A stretch of DNA of 64,000 nt from Paratrimastix pyriformis (lineage: Eukaryota > Preaxostyla > Paratrimastigidae). The notes beneath the pieces were generated by a model. That model searched no databases, was not told where the DNA came from, and saw nothing but the letters and a program-made list of their open reading frames with translations. Location: positions 304,001 through 368,000 of the forward strand of contig JAPMOS010000020.1 in assembly GCA_027972325.1 (NCBI GenBank), read 5' to 3'. Shown piece by piece: positions 9,164 to 21,183 of the stretch. Position numbers and translations under genes: made by a program. Within the stretch, counting starts at the first letter, position 1; the number at the start of each line of letters is the position of its first letter.

Positions 9164-11842
9164 ATGCGACGCAGTTTCCGGAGGTGGGGTCTGACAACCC
9201 GGGCAATCTGTTTATCTCACACCATTGTTCTCAGGTTTTCGTAGGAAGGCGATTGCGATTCTCCTCTCTCTCGCCCTTATTTATGTGATTGCCACGTTTT
9301 TGCGGCAAGAAACTTTCGATTTCCCACTTTCCCTTGGCCGTTTCCCTCCGTCTCATGATCCGCACGCAAAAAGCACTCCTTTGATTCTACAAGCGAGCGT
9401 TGCCCAACTCCGAACCTCGAACTTTCTCGCACTCTCAGAAATGCGTGGCGGAGCATGGAGTCGTGTTCTCATCTCAGAACTCTCTTCTGATTTATCCACT
9501 CGAACCAGTCAGTTCATGGAAGTCTCTCTTCCCACCGGAAAGGGGCTCACTCAATGCCCCGGGGCATCGGCCCCGCCGGTGAACCCCTCTGCTGGACGGC
9601 TTTTGGTCCACAATGATGCCCTCCTCGTTTACTATCGCGCCAGCACGATCCGAAAAGCTGTCCGTTGCGCCGGCCACACGAGCTATTTCGTCCAAGATGT
9701 TTTTGCTGATGTATCTCCGGTCGAAGTGACCCCGATCCTGCCGGATCCCCACCCTGGTCATTGGGCTTTTTTCACTGATCCTGAAGTCTGTTCTCTCAGC
9801 TTCATATCTCATTTCTCGCTCGGTCCCCTGTAGTCATATGGCCTGGGAGCCATCACATCTCTGGAACCCCATGTGATTCTCGACGTCAACCTGACCACGG
9901 GACGGGCGACTGAGGTGGCGCGGACGTCTGCCCTTCCTCTCTTCATGGGCATCGATTGGAAAGGCGAGCTCACCTTGGGAGGTCTGCACATATTTCCCTC
10001 CCCTCCCCTCCCCTCCCCCCCTCCCACCATTCCCTAACCTTCCCTCCTCCAATCTCGCAATGCCGCCGCCGCCAGCTCCTTCAACCCGCTCCACCTCCCA
10101 ACCCTCTTTCGTGTGATCGCATTCCTGATTCCATTCTCCGGACCAGACCCTTGCTTCGGTTGAGGAGTCACCCAGCGTCCCCCCCCCCACCGCACACCCC
10201 GCCACACACACCCGCCACACACCCTCGCCACACACCCCGCCACACACCCCGCCACACACACACCCCGCACACACACACCCCGCACACACACACACTTCTT
10301 TACGACACACACACCCGCACACACCAGGGACTGCGCTGCACCTGGCTCAGCGTTCCAGCTTCCTGGGATTCTTCAGCACGGGGCCGCTCAACTACCTGTA
10401 CCTGTTCGACGACACCTTCCCGTACCAGGTGCGCTGCGTGCTCTCCGCCCCGCTGCTGCTGCCCGGCCTGCCCAAGGCCACAATCACGGGCCTTGTCCAC
10501 GTGGGCGAGGACCTTGTGGTCCTGGCCACTCGCCCAGGGGACCCGATCGTCCATCGGCAACGTTTCTCCCTGGCCGATGCCCTGGATGCCATGCGCTGCC
10601 TCCCCGCCGCCGGACAGCCGGCCGATGGCAGCCTGACCCGAATCCGATATCTGCCCGACCTTCCCGCCAGCCGACAGCCGCCATTCTTCAACCCCTCCAT
10701 GGTGGCCCTGCCCGCTTCCTACCGATCCCCCTTCCCGTACCTGGTCGTCGCCCGGGCTTGGCCGTCCACCGAAACCCTCGAATTTGAAGGCGAGCCGCTC
10801 ACCGTGCAGAGATCGACGCTGATCTTCTGCCCCCTGGACCGGTTCTTGACCTGCGCCCGTCAGCCGCAGACCCTGCACTTCCACAACTTGAATCTGAGAA
10901 GCGTCTGTGGAGACTGTTCCCCCGGTTCCGTTTTATGCTCACTTCCCCCCCGCTCACCGCCCCACCCGCCAGCTCTACTATCGGTTCCACCACCAACCCG
11001 CCGACGTGCATTTCAACTACGACGTCTTCGTGGGATCCGAGGACCCGCGCTTGCTGTGGCATCCGTCAGGCGAACTCCTGCTCAGCTACGGCTCCAATGC
11101 GGCGAGCATCCAGACCGCCCGCGACGTGTGGCTTGCCAACATGCGGACCCTTGTCCCTGAGATGGGCCCCTTCCTGGGTCCGGCTCCTGCCGATGTGCCC
11201 TTTGCCCAAGAGACCGAGCTGCGGATCGTGGGCGGGGTCGAGGGCCCCCGGTGGATTGAAAAGAATTGGATCTGCTTCGTCGACCCCAGCGGGGCGCTGC
11301 TGGTCAGCTACGCCATCAACCCCCGCCGGGTGTATGGTCTTTCCCCCGACGGGCATGTTGCCGCCATCCCGGGCCCCACGGCCGCGCCCTCTCCCTGCTT
11401 CGCCCAGTGGGCTGGCCGCGCCGTGCCCATCAACCAAGGCACGAATGTGGTCCGAATCGCCCTGTGTGACAAGCAGCCCACCACCACCAACGGCGCTTGT
11501 CCGGAGTACCTGATGACCATCGTCCATGCGCGGCACAGCCGCGAGGCGTCAGTGCACTTTGAGCACCTGGTGGTCATCATGGCCCCCACCGCCCCGTACG
11601 CGGTGGTGTCGGTCCGCTCGCTGCCGGCATCGATCGAGAGCATCCCGGGCAAGTTCCTCTACCTGATGTCGCTGGTCTTCCCGGACATGCCGCCCCAGGG
11701 GGTCGGCCATCTCGATGATCAGCTCCTGGTGGGCCTCGGCGTGACCGACGCCGCGTCGGTGGTCGTGACGACAACTCTGAGACATCTGCTTGGCCAAGGG
11801 CCAGAGACGACCATTGAGTACTGTCCTGCCATACGCCGATGA
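9164..11842 (+). CDS. Type II membrane protein with five-bladed beta-propeller glycoenzyme domain (GH130/GH43-like)
   Basis: Exons 9164-9188, 9235-9785, 9834-9981, 10328-10902 and 10973-11842 join in phase to 722 residues. A basic N terminus (MRRSFRRW, FRRKA) precedes a hydrophobic segment (IAILLSLALIYVIATFL), a signal anchor suited to the Golgi or ER. The C-terminal half has the hallmark strings of the family: FVGSEDPRLL, RWIEKNWICF, LVSYAINPRRVYGL, and near the end DDQLLVGLGVTDAA. From family knowledge, EDPR and EKNW occur in beta-propeller mannoside phosphorylases/hydrolases and related eukaryotic glycosyltransferase-like proteins, so action on mannose-type glycans is plausible, but the reaction is inference. 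Intron 3 (9982-10327) is swollen by CA-rich repeats. All four donors begin GTC. The start was chosen for the basic-hydrophobic anchor; a longer N terminus from an upstream exon is possible. Confidence 0.75.
10190..10325 (+). repeat. CACACACCCCGC-type tandem repeat in an intron
   Basis: Imperfect CA-rich units of 10-16 bases fill the second half of intron 3 of the beta-propeller gene, up to the acceptor at 10325-10327. Confidence 0.85.
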
Positions 11843-12901
11843 TGATGTTGCCGCTGTTGTTGCTGTCCGAAGAAAGGGGGTGATGTCCTGTAGGTGCGAC
11901 TCGCTCAATGGCGGTGGGGGGGTGGGGGGTCGTCCAGCCCACGACCGATCGCCACCTCCGCCACGCCTGCTTCAAGGTCTCCTGCTGCTGTCCTGGTGAT
12001 GATCGCTTTATTGCCGGTGCTTGTTGCATCGCCCGGGGGTGCGACTCGTCCCTCGAGGCGTCCGTCTCCGCCTTGCCTCGTCCCGCCCCGCCCCGCCCGC
12101 CCCGCCCCGCCCCGCCTCGCTGCCGCTGCTTCGGGTTGGGCCGGGCCGCGCTGAAGGGGTGCAACTTGGGGAGGGGGGGTGCACACACACACACCTATGC
12201 AGGGCTGCCCTTCCTGACCCTGCGGCGGATCGCCAATTGGCTGCTGCCCTACCTGGTGTGGGCCGCCCTGGCCGTCGCTTCATGTGCCTCGGTCCGCGCC
12301 GTGATACATGACACACATGACACACATCTGACACATGACACACGCATGACACACGCATGACACATGACAGGCGGCTTGGTATGGAGGCGCGGGGGGCGGG
12401 GCGGTGGGGCCGTTTGGGTGTGTCCAGCGCTGAGGTTGGGGGTGCGCGTGCGGGAGGCGTGTGTGTGTTTTTGGGTGGGTAGGCAAGTGGTCGTGGGACA
12501 AAACCCTGGCGGCAACGAGCAACGAGAAGCTCGTCCACCCCCAAAGCGCACCGCATACAAGACACCCGCCACCTCAGCACCTGTTGTCCCCTCCCACCCC
12601 CTCCCACCCCCTCCCACCCCCTCCCACCCCTCCCACCCCCTCCTTCCTTCTGGTTGTTTGGAATTCAGGGTGTGAGGAACCGGTCCTTCGTGCGGGCCCC
12701 CTGCCCAATGACCCCAAAGGGACCCCCCGGGGGGGCTCCTCTCTATCGACCTCAGACGCGGGGTCGATGTGACCAGGGAGTATTCCCGCCCATCCACTTT
12801 GTCGGTTTTTGCGTCACCGCTCTCTTCCACACATCGTTAAGAAGAAAAACTCACAAAACTAAAAAAAAACAAAAAAAACAAAAAACACCAAACTTACCTC
12901 T
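11843..12901. other. Intergenic stretch with one possible membrane-spanning exon
   Basis: Between two convergent genes. An acceptor-like site near 12204 opens a short (+) frame with a hydrophobic segment (WLLPYLVWAALAVASCA, about 12237-12290), and another hydrophobic frame lies near 11990-12030, but I cannot build a convincing gene. Imperfect TGACACA repeats occur at 12303-12368 and repeated CTCCCACCCC at 12589-12640. The last 60 bases are A-rich and probably mark the ends of both flanking transcripts. Confidence 0.35.
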
Positions 12902-15900
12902 TCACTTCTTTTTGAACTGGCGCGTCCCAAACACGATCTGCCGCTTGCCGGCAACCTCTTGCCAGTACGTGAAAAACAGGGCCCGGTCGGTGAGGCCCGG
13001 CTCGATGGGCAGGTGCTCCCGGAAGAGGTCCTTGTTCCACTCGTTGTGGGGCTTCTCGTGGCTTTCGAAGCGGTTCCGGCCGTGGTTGATGTGAACCGCA
13101 GTGACCGTGTTGGTGGCATCGACGGTGAACATGTTCTCCTTGAGTGCGGCGTGGTTCCCGTAGCCCATAATCCCTGAGTGGTGGGGCGGAGAGGCGAAGT
13201 AACCAGAGAAAGTGTGATGAAAACAGCAAAAAGAGGAGGAAGAGGAGGCCGAGGAAGACAGGGAAGAAGTGGGGGAGGAGGAGGAGGAATGAGGAACACT
13301 CCGTCCAATCAAAAAGGACGGCCGAGGGATGATTGGCCCCCTCCGTGTCTTCTTTTGTTCAGGTTGATTTGGGCTACAGGACTGCTATCATTCCCGATTG
13401 GGTCGCAGATCTGAGGGCGGAGCAGCCGAGCGGGCACACGGACAGTTGTCGAAGCACACCCGGCCCAGGACGTAGTCGTAGACCTCCTCCCAGCGGATGG
13501 TGCCGGGGGTCCAGCAGAAGTAGTCCATGGCGTTGTTCTGGAAGAAGGTCCCCGTGACCTTGATCGACTGGGTGATGCCCGTCCCCTCGGTCAGCTCGGC
13601 TGCGTAGTGATCCTCGGGGAAGGGCTGCTGGCGCAGGGTCCAGGCGTCCCGGAGCACAGACGGAGTGCCCTCGCGCTGGTCCGTCTGGCGTGGGAAAGGG
13701 GTGGCGAACACGAGATGGAAGTGGGCCAGGAGAGTTGAGGGAAGATTTAGAGTGGGCGAATTTTCAGCCACCCATCCCCTCCCTCCCCGATACACTCAGA
13801 CAAACACGCATACGCCTTGCCAGACCGTGTTCAGCGGGTCCCTGACGGGCTGCAGATATCCCGGGCGGCCGCTCCACTGGTGGAAGGTTGTCCTGTCCAG
13901 GCCGTCCTCCTCCATGTTGATCCGCCGACCTGCGATCATGATCCGGGTCTTGTTCAGCCGCTGGGCCTCCTCCAGGACGGCTGCGGCGGTGGTGTACAAG
14001 TCCGGGTAGAACTGGATGTCCCCGTTGGTGTACATCACGAAGGGAGTCCGGCCCCGCTGCTCGACGAGCTACAGGAGAAGGCAGTGCGTGTGTGGATGGG
14101 AGCGTGCGTGCGGGAAAGAGGGAGAAGGACGGTGAGAGTGAGAGGGGGATCAGCAGTGCGTGTGTGTGCGCGTGGTCTGATGAGGGGTATGCGAAGGGCG
14201 ATCTGTGAAGTGCGCGTCTGTGTGTGGGCGACATCAATCGGATCATTACAAAATCACTAGAAAAATCAATATGGTGAGATAGCTCATGAACTATACGGAA
14301 TTGAGCTAAGAACCAACATTACACACATGATCTCCATATAATAACCATTCAGAATATGTTATCAGAATGATGCACAAGTTCATATAATATTGCAATCCAA
14401 TGCTATATGATGTCAATCGGGCGGAGATAAAAATCGGAACCGTGGTCGTCGATCCGTGTGGTGACAAAACGAATGCTGGGCTGCGGTACGTATGTCTGGC
14501 GTCTGTCAAGAAAAAAATCGATGTGGGCAGGGGCGGACAACAGGAGGGAAAGCCGTTGAACCGTGGGTGGTCACGTGTCGTCAGACTCTCAGGTGCGCAA
14601 TTCCAGAAGCGCACACGTGCTCTAAGACCCTGTTGCATGTATGTGGGGGACCCGTACGGCGGCACATGACGCGTGGGCTGTCTCTCCGCGGATGGGCTCA
14701 GCGGGCCCGCGATTTCCTTTCGGATTGGGCCTGCGTAAGACAGTGGCCACCGAGGATTCTTGGGGTGCTTTCCCCTCTCATTTGGAGGAGGGATAGGGTG
14801 GGGCTGTGGGCTGGTTCTGGCAGCCGCGGCCAAGTTCGCCGCCCTGGTGGAGCCGATATGGGGGGGGGGGGGGGGGGGGTAATCGACCTGCCAGCACCCC
14901 TTGAGGACGGGCAGATCCCAGCGGGTGGGGAACTTGGTCTCGAGGGAGAACTCCGGGAACTGGGCCACGGCCGCGACCACGTCAGGGTGGCTGCCCAGAA
15001 TGAGGACATCGATGAGGCCCCGGGAGGCCATCCAGTGCCACGACTTCATCGCGAGCAGCTCGCAGTGGGTCGGTGGGGCGCGGGGGGAGGACATCAATGT
15101 GACCAGGGGCCCTCCGAGGTGCCCCGCCTTGGCCAGGATGGCCGCGTCACGGGGAACGTGCGGGTGCACTCGTAGGGCGATGTCCTTGGGGCCGGCAGGG
15201 CCCGGGGCGGTATAGAGCAGGGAGGAGGGGGTAGAGAAACAGGGCGAGAGGGCGGAGGGTGGCTGGGGAGGCAAATGCGGCGGGGCGAATGGCGGGGTGC
15301 CCGTCTATGGGGGAGGGAAAGGGGAAGTGTTAGGAGAGGGGAATTTGGGGGCTTGTTGACGGATGACGGAGGCCATGGGAGAGGAGCAGCGATGGGTGGG
15401 GGCGAATACGGAAAATATGGGCATTCAAGACGCGAAAGGGCAGATCCGAGTGAGTGGATCCCGGCGGACCTTGTGGGCGGAGACGGTGCCCGAAATGTCG
15501 ATGGTCAGGAAGGGACGTTCACCCCGGTGCTGCAGCACGCGGCCACAGTGTCGCCTGAGGGTGGCCTCCGCTACATTTGGCGCAGTGTAGTTCATAAGGC
15601 TGGATGACCCCGCGAAGAGTCCCTTGGACCAAATCTGGGGCAGGAGTGCGGTGCGAGGGAAGAACGAGCAGACAAAAAAATCGGCCATCCTGGTGGGGAC
15701 CTCGGCAAGGTGCCCGATCAGAAGCACAGAAGGAATAGAATTAGATGGGGCAACTTGTTTCATCGAATCTAACAGCGACTCGAGTGTCGGGAGCAGATCG
15801 GCCTCGAACAAGATGGCATCTTGGACCCACATCACGAAGGGTGTGGTAGCGGCGCGATCGAGTTTGGCAAGAGAGGGCTCCTCGAAAGGAGAGTAGGGTG

Positions 15901-15981
15901 CGAGAAGGGTTCGATGGAGAGTTCGCCAGGCATCGAGGGTGGTAGGATGGGAGATGGAATAAAGAGTGAGCAAAGGAGTGG
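12902..15981 (-). CDS. GT-A-like nucleotide-diphospho-sugar transferase family protein (5' exon unresolved)
   Basis: Exons read 15981-15470, 15184-14888, 14068-13814, 13684-13444 and 13173-12902 in phase, about 525 residues. Family signs are RGLIDVLILGSHPD, FVMYTNGDIQFYPDL (a TNGD motif in the DxD position of GT-A folds), DYFCWTPGT, GRVCFDNWIMGYGNH and DATNTVTAVHINHG. Known relatives are uncharacterised eukaryotic glycosyltransferase-like proteins, so the sugar and acceptor are unknown. The N-terminal third (VMWVQDAILFEADLLPTLESLL, split here as VMWVQDAILFEADLL) is a second globular part. The first exon begins at an acceptor (TAG at 15984-15982), so at least one upstream exon is missing. A hydrophobic frame at 16150-16010 could supply a membrane anchor but I could not fix its start. 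Intron 2 is 819 bases and holds a G run and a probable transposon insertion. Confidence 0.65.
14234..14420. mobile_element. AT-rich insertion flanked by 8-bp direct repeat (hAT-like MITE candidate)
   Basis: A sharply AT-rich block of about 171 bases sits in the GC-rich intron 2 of the glycosyltransferase-like gene. TCAATCGG occurs exactly at both edges (14234-14241 and 14413-14420), which looks like an 8-base target-site duplication. The inner ends start ATCATTA and finish TATGATG, a weak inverted repeat. An 8-base duplication is typical of hAT transposons. It has no coding capacity, so a non-autonomous element is the likely explanation. Confidence 0.5.
14859..14879 (-). repeat. G homopolymer (C run on the transcribed strand)
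   Basis: About 19 G residues, just inside the donor end of intron 2 of the (-) strand glycosyltransferase-like gene. Confidence 0.85.
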
Positions 15982-16389
15982 CTAGAGAAAGCTCAGATCA
16001 TCCATCATGAGACACCAGACCCGAACGAGGGGTGGAAACAGTGAAACGTTGCTGCCAACAAATCCCAGGTGAATACAAGCAAAATTATTGGACCCAGACC
16101 GAGCTTATCCAGGAAGAAGAGGGTCCTGAAAATGCAAAATATATAAAATAAAAGCAGGAACCGATCATCGCGAGCAGGATGAACCGTTTTAAAACGACAC
16201 CGAGCCTCATCAAAGAACAAGGGAACGAAAAAAAGAGAAAAGAAAGAAAGAATATGTCCCCTCAGGGGGTCTATAGGTTACGCCGGTCTTTGAGGTTTGT
16301 TCCTTCCCCGAGCCAACACGTTTATCATCTGAGGTTCTGCACATGTGAAACTGATTCTCAGATTCGGCGCTTCTCCGGTCCCGGCATTC

Positions 16390-17270
16390 CACACGCGTCC
16401 GGATTAAGGTTGATGAGGACGACGAAGAGTTGATCAAACCCAGGCGCGCGCACGATCCCGTTCTTGCGGGGCCATCACCCGCCTTTTTCGCATCGCTCAA
16501 AAGCCCAACACCTTACATTTCGCCAGAGCGTTCTTTCTCAACCATCGATCAGCGGCCATTGTCCCGTATTTCCCTCTACACCGCCTTCTTGCCTGGCTCA
16601 CCTCCACTCTTTCAATTCTCAACCTTGTTACACTCTCAACCACTCTACTTTCGGCGCCTCTTTCCTCCTTGGCTTTTTGCACATCGCTCCGCCTATAAGA
16701 CCACCCCATACCAGCGACAACGCCGTCTGGACGTCTCACCCTCGCCTTTTGAGTGACCGCCCTCCTTTCCCCCTCGGCGCCTAGTCCGTTTTCCTGATCG
16801 CAAGGTTTGCCCGTTTGCTTCCTGTCCACACCTCTTCGGCTCGCTCTTTCAATTCCTCAGGTGGCGATCAAGTGAGGGTGGACTGGCAGGGGTCAGCCGC
16901 ATTCGGGATCAGCTAACCGGTGGGGAGTCAAGAAAATGGCAAGGCCAGGTGAGTGGAAGTGGCGCCGGAGATTCGGAGGTAGAGGCCAGCAATCCGCAGC
17001 GCCCGCTCCCTTCCGAAGGGAGCAGTTCATCAACCACTTGCACCCAGGCCCGCAATGCGGTTCCTCTCACAACACGAGCGCTCCCGCGGAACGGCCATCA
17101 CGGCGCCCACGCCCCTCTGACACTCCCCACTCGGCTTCTTCTTCCTCTTCTCCGCGTACCCCTGCCATCACCGCCCACCACCGGGAGCCGGGTCCTCAGC
17201 CCCTCATCCTCATCCAGCACCCCGCGCTCCAACAGCCGGTCCAGCAGCGCCAGATTCATTAAAGAGTGTC
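16390..17270 (+). CDS. Possible low-complexity protein, gene structure unclear
   Basis: Two stretches look weakly coding: VDEDDEELIKPRRAHDP near 16410-16460, and a Ser/Pro/Arg-rich frame from about 16862 to 17262 containing VSRIRDQLTGGESRKW. They are in different frames and would need introns I cannot place with confidence. No family is recognised. It could equally be chance frames in GC-rich DNA. Confidence 0.2.
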
Positions 17271-17430
17271 GTACATTGGGCAGTCGGGCACCGGACACTG
17301 GAATTTTTTCCCGAGGCCGTGTCTCTTTGCACTTGCGCTGGAGACTTCCCCTCCCGGGCCTGGGGCCCCCTACGCGTCGTCCTTTCCCCGGATGGGCATT
17401 CGTCGTGCCCCTGGGCACGGACGGGCCATG

Positions 17431-17545
17431 GCAGGCCATGGCGGGCACGGACGGGCACGGACGGGCACGGACGGGCACGGACGGGCACGGACGGGCACTG
17501 ATGGGCACGGGCATGGGCGGCCACGGGCACTGACGGGCACTGGGG
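17431..17545 (+). repeat. GGGCACGGAC decanucleotide tandem repeat
   Basis: About seven near-perfect GGGCACGGAC units followed by drifting copies (GGGCACTGAT, GGGCACGGGCAT). Confidence 0.9.
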
Positions 17546-17570
17546 TCGTACCAACGTGCCCCACGTTTGC

Positions 17571-17946
17571 CAAACAGCACGAATACATACCTGCAGGGCC
17601 CAGCCCTTCTTCTGTCAACCGCACCTTTTGGGGTACGTCCCTCTATCACATGATAGGGGACAAAGGGGCACGGGTTTCAGATGCCTGACCCTTAGCCGTG
17701 TGCGGTCTCCCCTCCACATGCCCTTCCGCCCTCCTCTTCTTCTCACTCGCCTCAATCTGCATCCTACCTCCATCTTCCCCATCTTCTTTCTCGCTCCTTC
17801 CCTTCTTACTCTCCCCCTTTCCCATCCCATCCTCCCTCCCATGTTTCCTCTGCTTCACCACTACCACCTTCCCCCCCACGTACTGCAACTTTGCTTGCCC
17901 CTTGACTCTTGGTTTCGCTTCCCCCCGTCCGCCCCCGCCCCCCGAC
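17571..17946. other. Pyrimidine-rich stretch, no gene seen
   Basis: The + strand is strongly C/T-rich between the decanucleotide repeat and the next (-) strand frame. No coding or RNA feature can be supported. Confidence 0.4.
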
Positions 17947-18312
17947 TCACCTCACTCCCCCCTTCATTCCCCTTATCTGCACTGCCTTCCTCCTTTTCCT
18001 CCGCCTCTTCCGCTCCTTGTCCGCCGACTCCTCCTCCCGAATCCGTCTCGCCAATTGCAGATAGTCCGGACTCACCCTATTACCATACAGGCACACCCGC
18101 TTTTTGATCGTCTCCGCAGACTGCGGCATCACCCCTTTCCAACGGAATCTCCCCCCTATAATGAGGTCCGCCACACTCCGAATCTTCCTTTTCATGAGAG
18201 TCTGTCTGTGCTTCTTTGTTATTTTACAGGGCTCCGCCATCTCTTCCAATGTCGTCGGCATGCCGTACTTCACTTCCTCCTTCAGTTTCTCCCAGTCCCT
18301 CAGGATCGCCAT
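17947..18312 (-). CDS. Small ORF of unknown function, possible retroelement remnant
   Basis: ATG at 18312 opens a 121-codon frame with a sensible protein composition: MAILRDWEKLKEEVKYGMP at the start, KKHRQTLMKRKIRSVADLI in the middle, and a very basic end (KERKRRRKRRKAVQIRGMK). The Lys/Arg-rich helical character suggests a nucleic-acid-binding tail. It lies next to retroelement debris, so it may be the end of a broken element ORF. I recognise no specific family. Confidence 0.3.
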   Translation of the reverse strand: MAILRDWEKLKEEVKYGMPTTLEEMAEPCKITKKHRQTLMKRKIRSVADLIIGGRFRWKGVMPQSAETIKKRVCLYGNRVSPDYLQLARRIREEESADKERKRRRKRRKAVQIRGMKGGVR

Positions 18313-18669
18313 GTCTCCTGTGCATCACCTGCGCGCCCCAATCACCACCCCCGGCGGCTTCTCCTGCCCGACCCCACCGACCCCACCGACCCACCGACCC
18401 CACCGGGGAATTCGATCATGTTTTGCATTGATGTCTTCTATGTTCTGTTGCTGTCATACAAAACAGAACATGTGGTTGTCGCTGGTTCTATGAATAGGAA
18501 TTTTGGGTGTAGTCTCTCTAAAGGGACGTTGGCAGTGGCTGAATCTCTTGGTGGGCAGAACCAGAGGGGAAACAACCCTGTACCCACAACACCACCCTCC
18601 TTAGGGACGGATTTCACGGAGATGAGGCTGGGGAAAGGGTTAACGAAAGGGTGTCCCGAAGGTTCCTCC

Positions 18670-19470
18670 CCCCCTTGAAGGGGGCCCACGGAACCCACGA
18701 GCCTTAACGGCGGCGGCGGCGGCGAAGCTTGCCGGCAGGCCCACCCGGGACGACGGTTGGGACCGGAACTGGAGCGGTCGGCAGCGACGGTGGCGGCGGT
18801 GGCGAAAGCGGAGGCGGGGCCGGAGCGGGCGAGGAGACAAAGGCAGGCGAGGCAGGGGCAGGCGGCGCGAGAGGAGGGACAGGTAAGGCATCGGCAGAGG
18901 CAGGCAAGGCATCAGTAGGAACAGGCGAGGGGGCAGAGACAGGGTGCAGCAAGGTCAGCGAGGGGGGATTGGACTTGAAGACGTAGTCAGTCAGGGCGCG
19001 GGGGTCCACGACGAGGACATTGGAGGGGCACAGGGACTCCAAGACTTGGGCGTGCACGACGGTTGGAGCAGACGCATCCGTAGAGAAGCGGAGCGGCAGG
19101 TCCACAACCCCGAGACCTCATTAGAATTTGGCGGAAACACTGCGAACTCTATTTGAGAATCCATCGAGCTGGCGGCGTCCTTCCCAATTTTTTGACTGGA
19201 TATTGCTTTGAAGGGTCTGTTCGGCATACATTCGCTTCCCCGAACTCCTGCCTCCGTTTGCTCAGCCTCGAGCATGGCGGGCAAGGGGCTGTCTCCAGAG
19301 CTCCGTTGGCGGACAGAATCCGGAGGAGTGGCTTGGGCTCCTTGGCGGCGAGTCTGGCGCTTCGCCGGGGAGGAGGATCGGCCGGAGCGGGGCCGCTGGT
19401 GGCTGACGGGGCTGGGGCGGGAGGCGGGATGGCGACAGAGGGCGACACCCCCGGTCGCATAGACCTTTGA
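18670..19470 (-). other. Pro/Ala/Ser-rich coding-like block, probable retroelement debris
   Basis: The (-) strand has overlapping open frames in different phases with a gag-like composition: PPRRSARLAAKEPKP, then long PAP and SPA tracts, and a basic end (GKLRRRRRR). One segment reads VVHAQVLESLCPSNVLVVDP. It looks like a decayed element ORF, and the family (LINE ORF1 or an LTR-type element) is unresolved. It is broken and I treat it as a fossil. Confidence 0.3.
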
Positions 19471-19532
19471 GTTTTGAATTCCTTTGCCCCGATTTTTGCG
19501 TCGATTCTCTCGCTGCCTTTTGCGATTTTCCA

Positions 19533-21183
19533 ATGAGCAAGACTGAAGAACAATCTGGGATGACGATGGAGCAAATGGAAGCCGGGAAGATCGAGGAGAA
19601 GAAACGGGAAGCAGAAGCAGCTGTTGCGCAATCGGAGGCTGCGAGCAAAAAGAGACGTGAGGGTAAGGTCGGTATATTTCGCTTTTGTGGTGGGGTGAGG
19701 GGGGGACCTGCATCGGGTCCTGGCCCTATCAATGTGATCGTGGTCTTACTGGTGGTTTGTTGGATGATGTCTCTTCTGTCGCAGAGAGTCCGTGTTCCGG
19801 TTCGATTCAAGAAGCCTCTGGACTCGTCCTCACCGAACTATCGAAACTTGACATTGGCAATGGAGAGGGATGGATTCGCTGAGCCGCTGGTGGAGGGTTC
19901 CTACCCCTCCTTTGAGGTGCTTATCTATGAAGATGATTTGGAACTATTAGACAAGTTCTGTGGGGTGAAGGGATTGGACATCCTGGACCACCGAATGGAG
20001 GAATTACCTGAGTCGCGCTCAGCCACTACGATTGTTGGGGACTTCTCCCTGGAGTTGCTCCTGAAAGCGATCAGGGAAGCCAATCCCGGCTGTTTTGTGA
20101 CTGGGAAACAAGTTCATGGCAAGGTCTGTCAGGTGGGGGTTGGGAATGATTCTCTCTTGGTAGGTGCAAGACCCGATGATGAAGGTGTTCCGTGTGCTAT
20201 GTGTGGTGAGGGGCCCGCCAGTGTGGCCATCGGTCGTGGCGGGTCGCCGGCCGATTTTTGCCGGGGAGCGGTCGGAGCAGTTCGAGAATGTGCCTGGCAA
20301 GACGGTCGCCCGCGTTATAATCTCTGTTGCAAGCTTTAAATCTGCGCATTTGGTCCGTCCTAGTTCCGCTTATGTTTGCGTTGCGTGTATGGCTTACAGA
20401 CAAGAAGTCTGCGCCTTGGGATCTGAACAAGCAGTTCGGAGACCTGCACCGCAAACGATCGAGCAGATCGTGCGGAATGCTCTCAGGACGAACCTGGGAA
20501 ATAATGAATTGGAAATGCTGATCTATTGTTTTATTATTGGTAGGAGAATGACAGCTATCAGTCGAGTGTTGGCAAGAATGCTTTATTCTGAGAGAGCTCA
20601 TCGAGGCAAGGGATGGAACAGGGGAATGCGGGAAAGTAGGAGGGAACAAGGGAATGGGAATGAACTATTTTCGTCGTGTTGGACGTATTTTGGTGCTGTA
20701 GTGAAGGGGATGCAATCGATGATCTGCGGCCTGGCAACGATCCTCACTTTGTTGTTCTTCTGTGGTGCGGTAGGTGCTATGTCAACTTCGGTGCTGGACT
20801 CCCCTGCTCCTGGCCAAGCGTTGGCCCCTGCCCCTGGTTCGGCCGATCCAGTTGCTGCGGTGGCTCCTGCCCCGCTGGTCCCGTCCCCGGTTGTTGGTGG
20901 GGCTGCGGAGGAGGCTGTCCGTCCGGACGGGTCTCCAACGGTTTCGGTGGATGGCGCTGTGGACGAGGCTGAGCCGGTGCGCAGAGGGAAGGGATTGTTT
21001 GGGCCCGTGGTCAAGGATAGGTGGCTGGTCAGAATCCACCACCCTGATGCCCGCAGTCTGCCGAGACCCCAGCAAAGATGGATGCGCTGCCCATGGTGGG
21101 AAACACGGCTCTGTCCCTGGGGTGTGCGGGGAACATGTTGGATGAGGCGAAGGCCTGGGCGGAGTCGGTTGGTGCCCAGGTGA
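19533..21183 (+). CDS. Spliced ORF of unknown function leading into LINE ORF1-like sequence
   Basis: Exons 19533-19667, 19785-20123 and 20164 onward keep phase 0. The first donor is GTCGGT, the second GTCTGT, and the second intron is 40 bases. The start gives MSKTEEQSG and a helical, Glu/Lys-rich N terminus (AGKIEEKKREAEAAVAQSEA), then a folded-looking part (FEVLIYEDDLELLDKFCGVKG, in two pieces FEVLIYEDDL and ELLDKFCGVKG; FSLELLLKAIREANPGC). The last frame runs on past 20778 into an Ala/Pro-rich region like a retroelement ORF1 (LDSPAPGQALAPAP). Either a host gene was joined to element sequence, or the whole is an element ORF. No family is recognised. Confidence 0.4.

Noticed and set aside
9982-10327. 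Cys/Val/Gly-rich (-) strand frames in this region
   Set aside because: Translations of CA/GT-rich repeat inside intron 3 of the beta-propeller gene.
12183-12310. Single hydrophobic exon as a small membrane-protein gene
   Set aside because: I could not find partner exons with consistent phase, nor a start codon.
18670-19105. Segment VVHAQVLESLCPSNVLVVDP as a retropepsin region of an LTR-type element
   Set aside because: There is no D-S/T-G active-site motif and no terminal repeats were seen; only a generic similarity. Left as unclassified debris.
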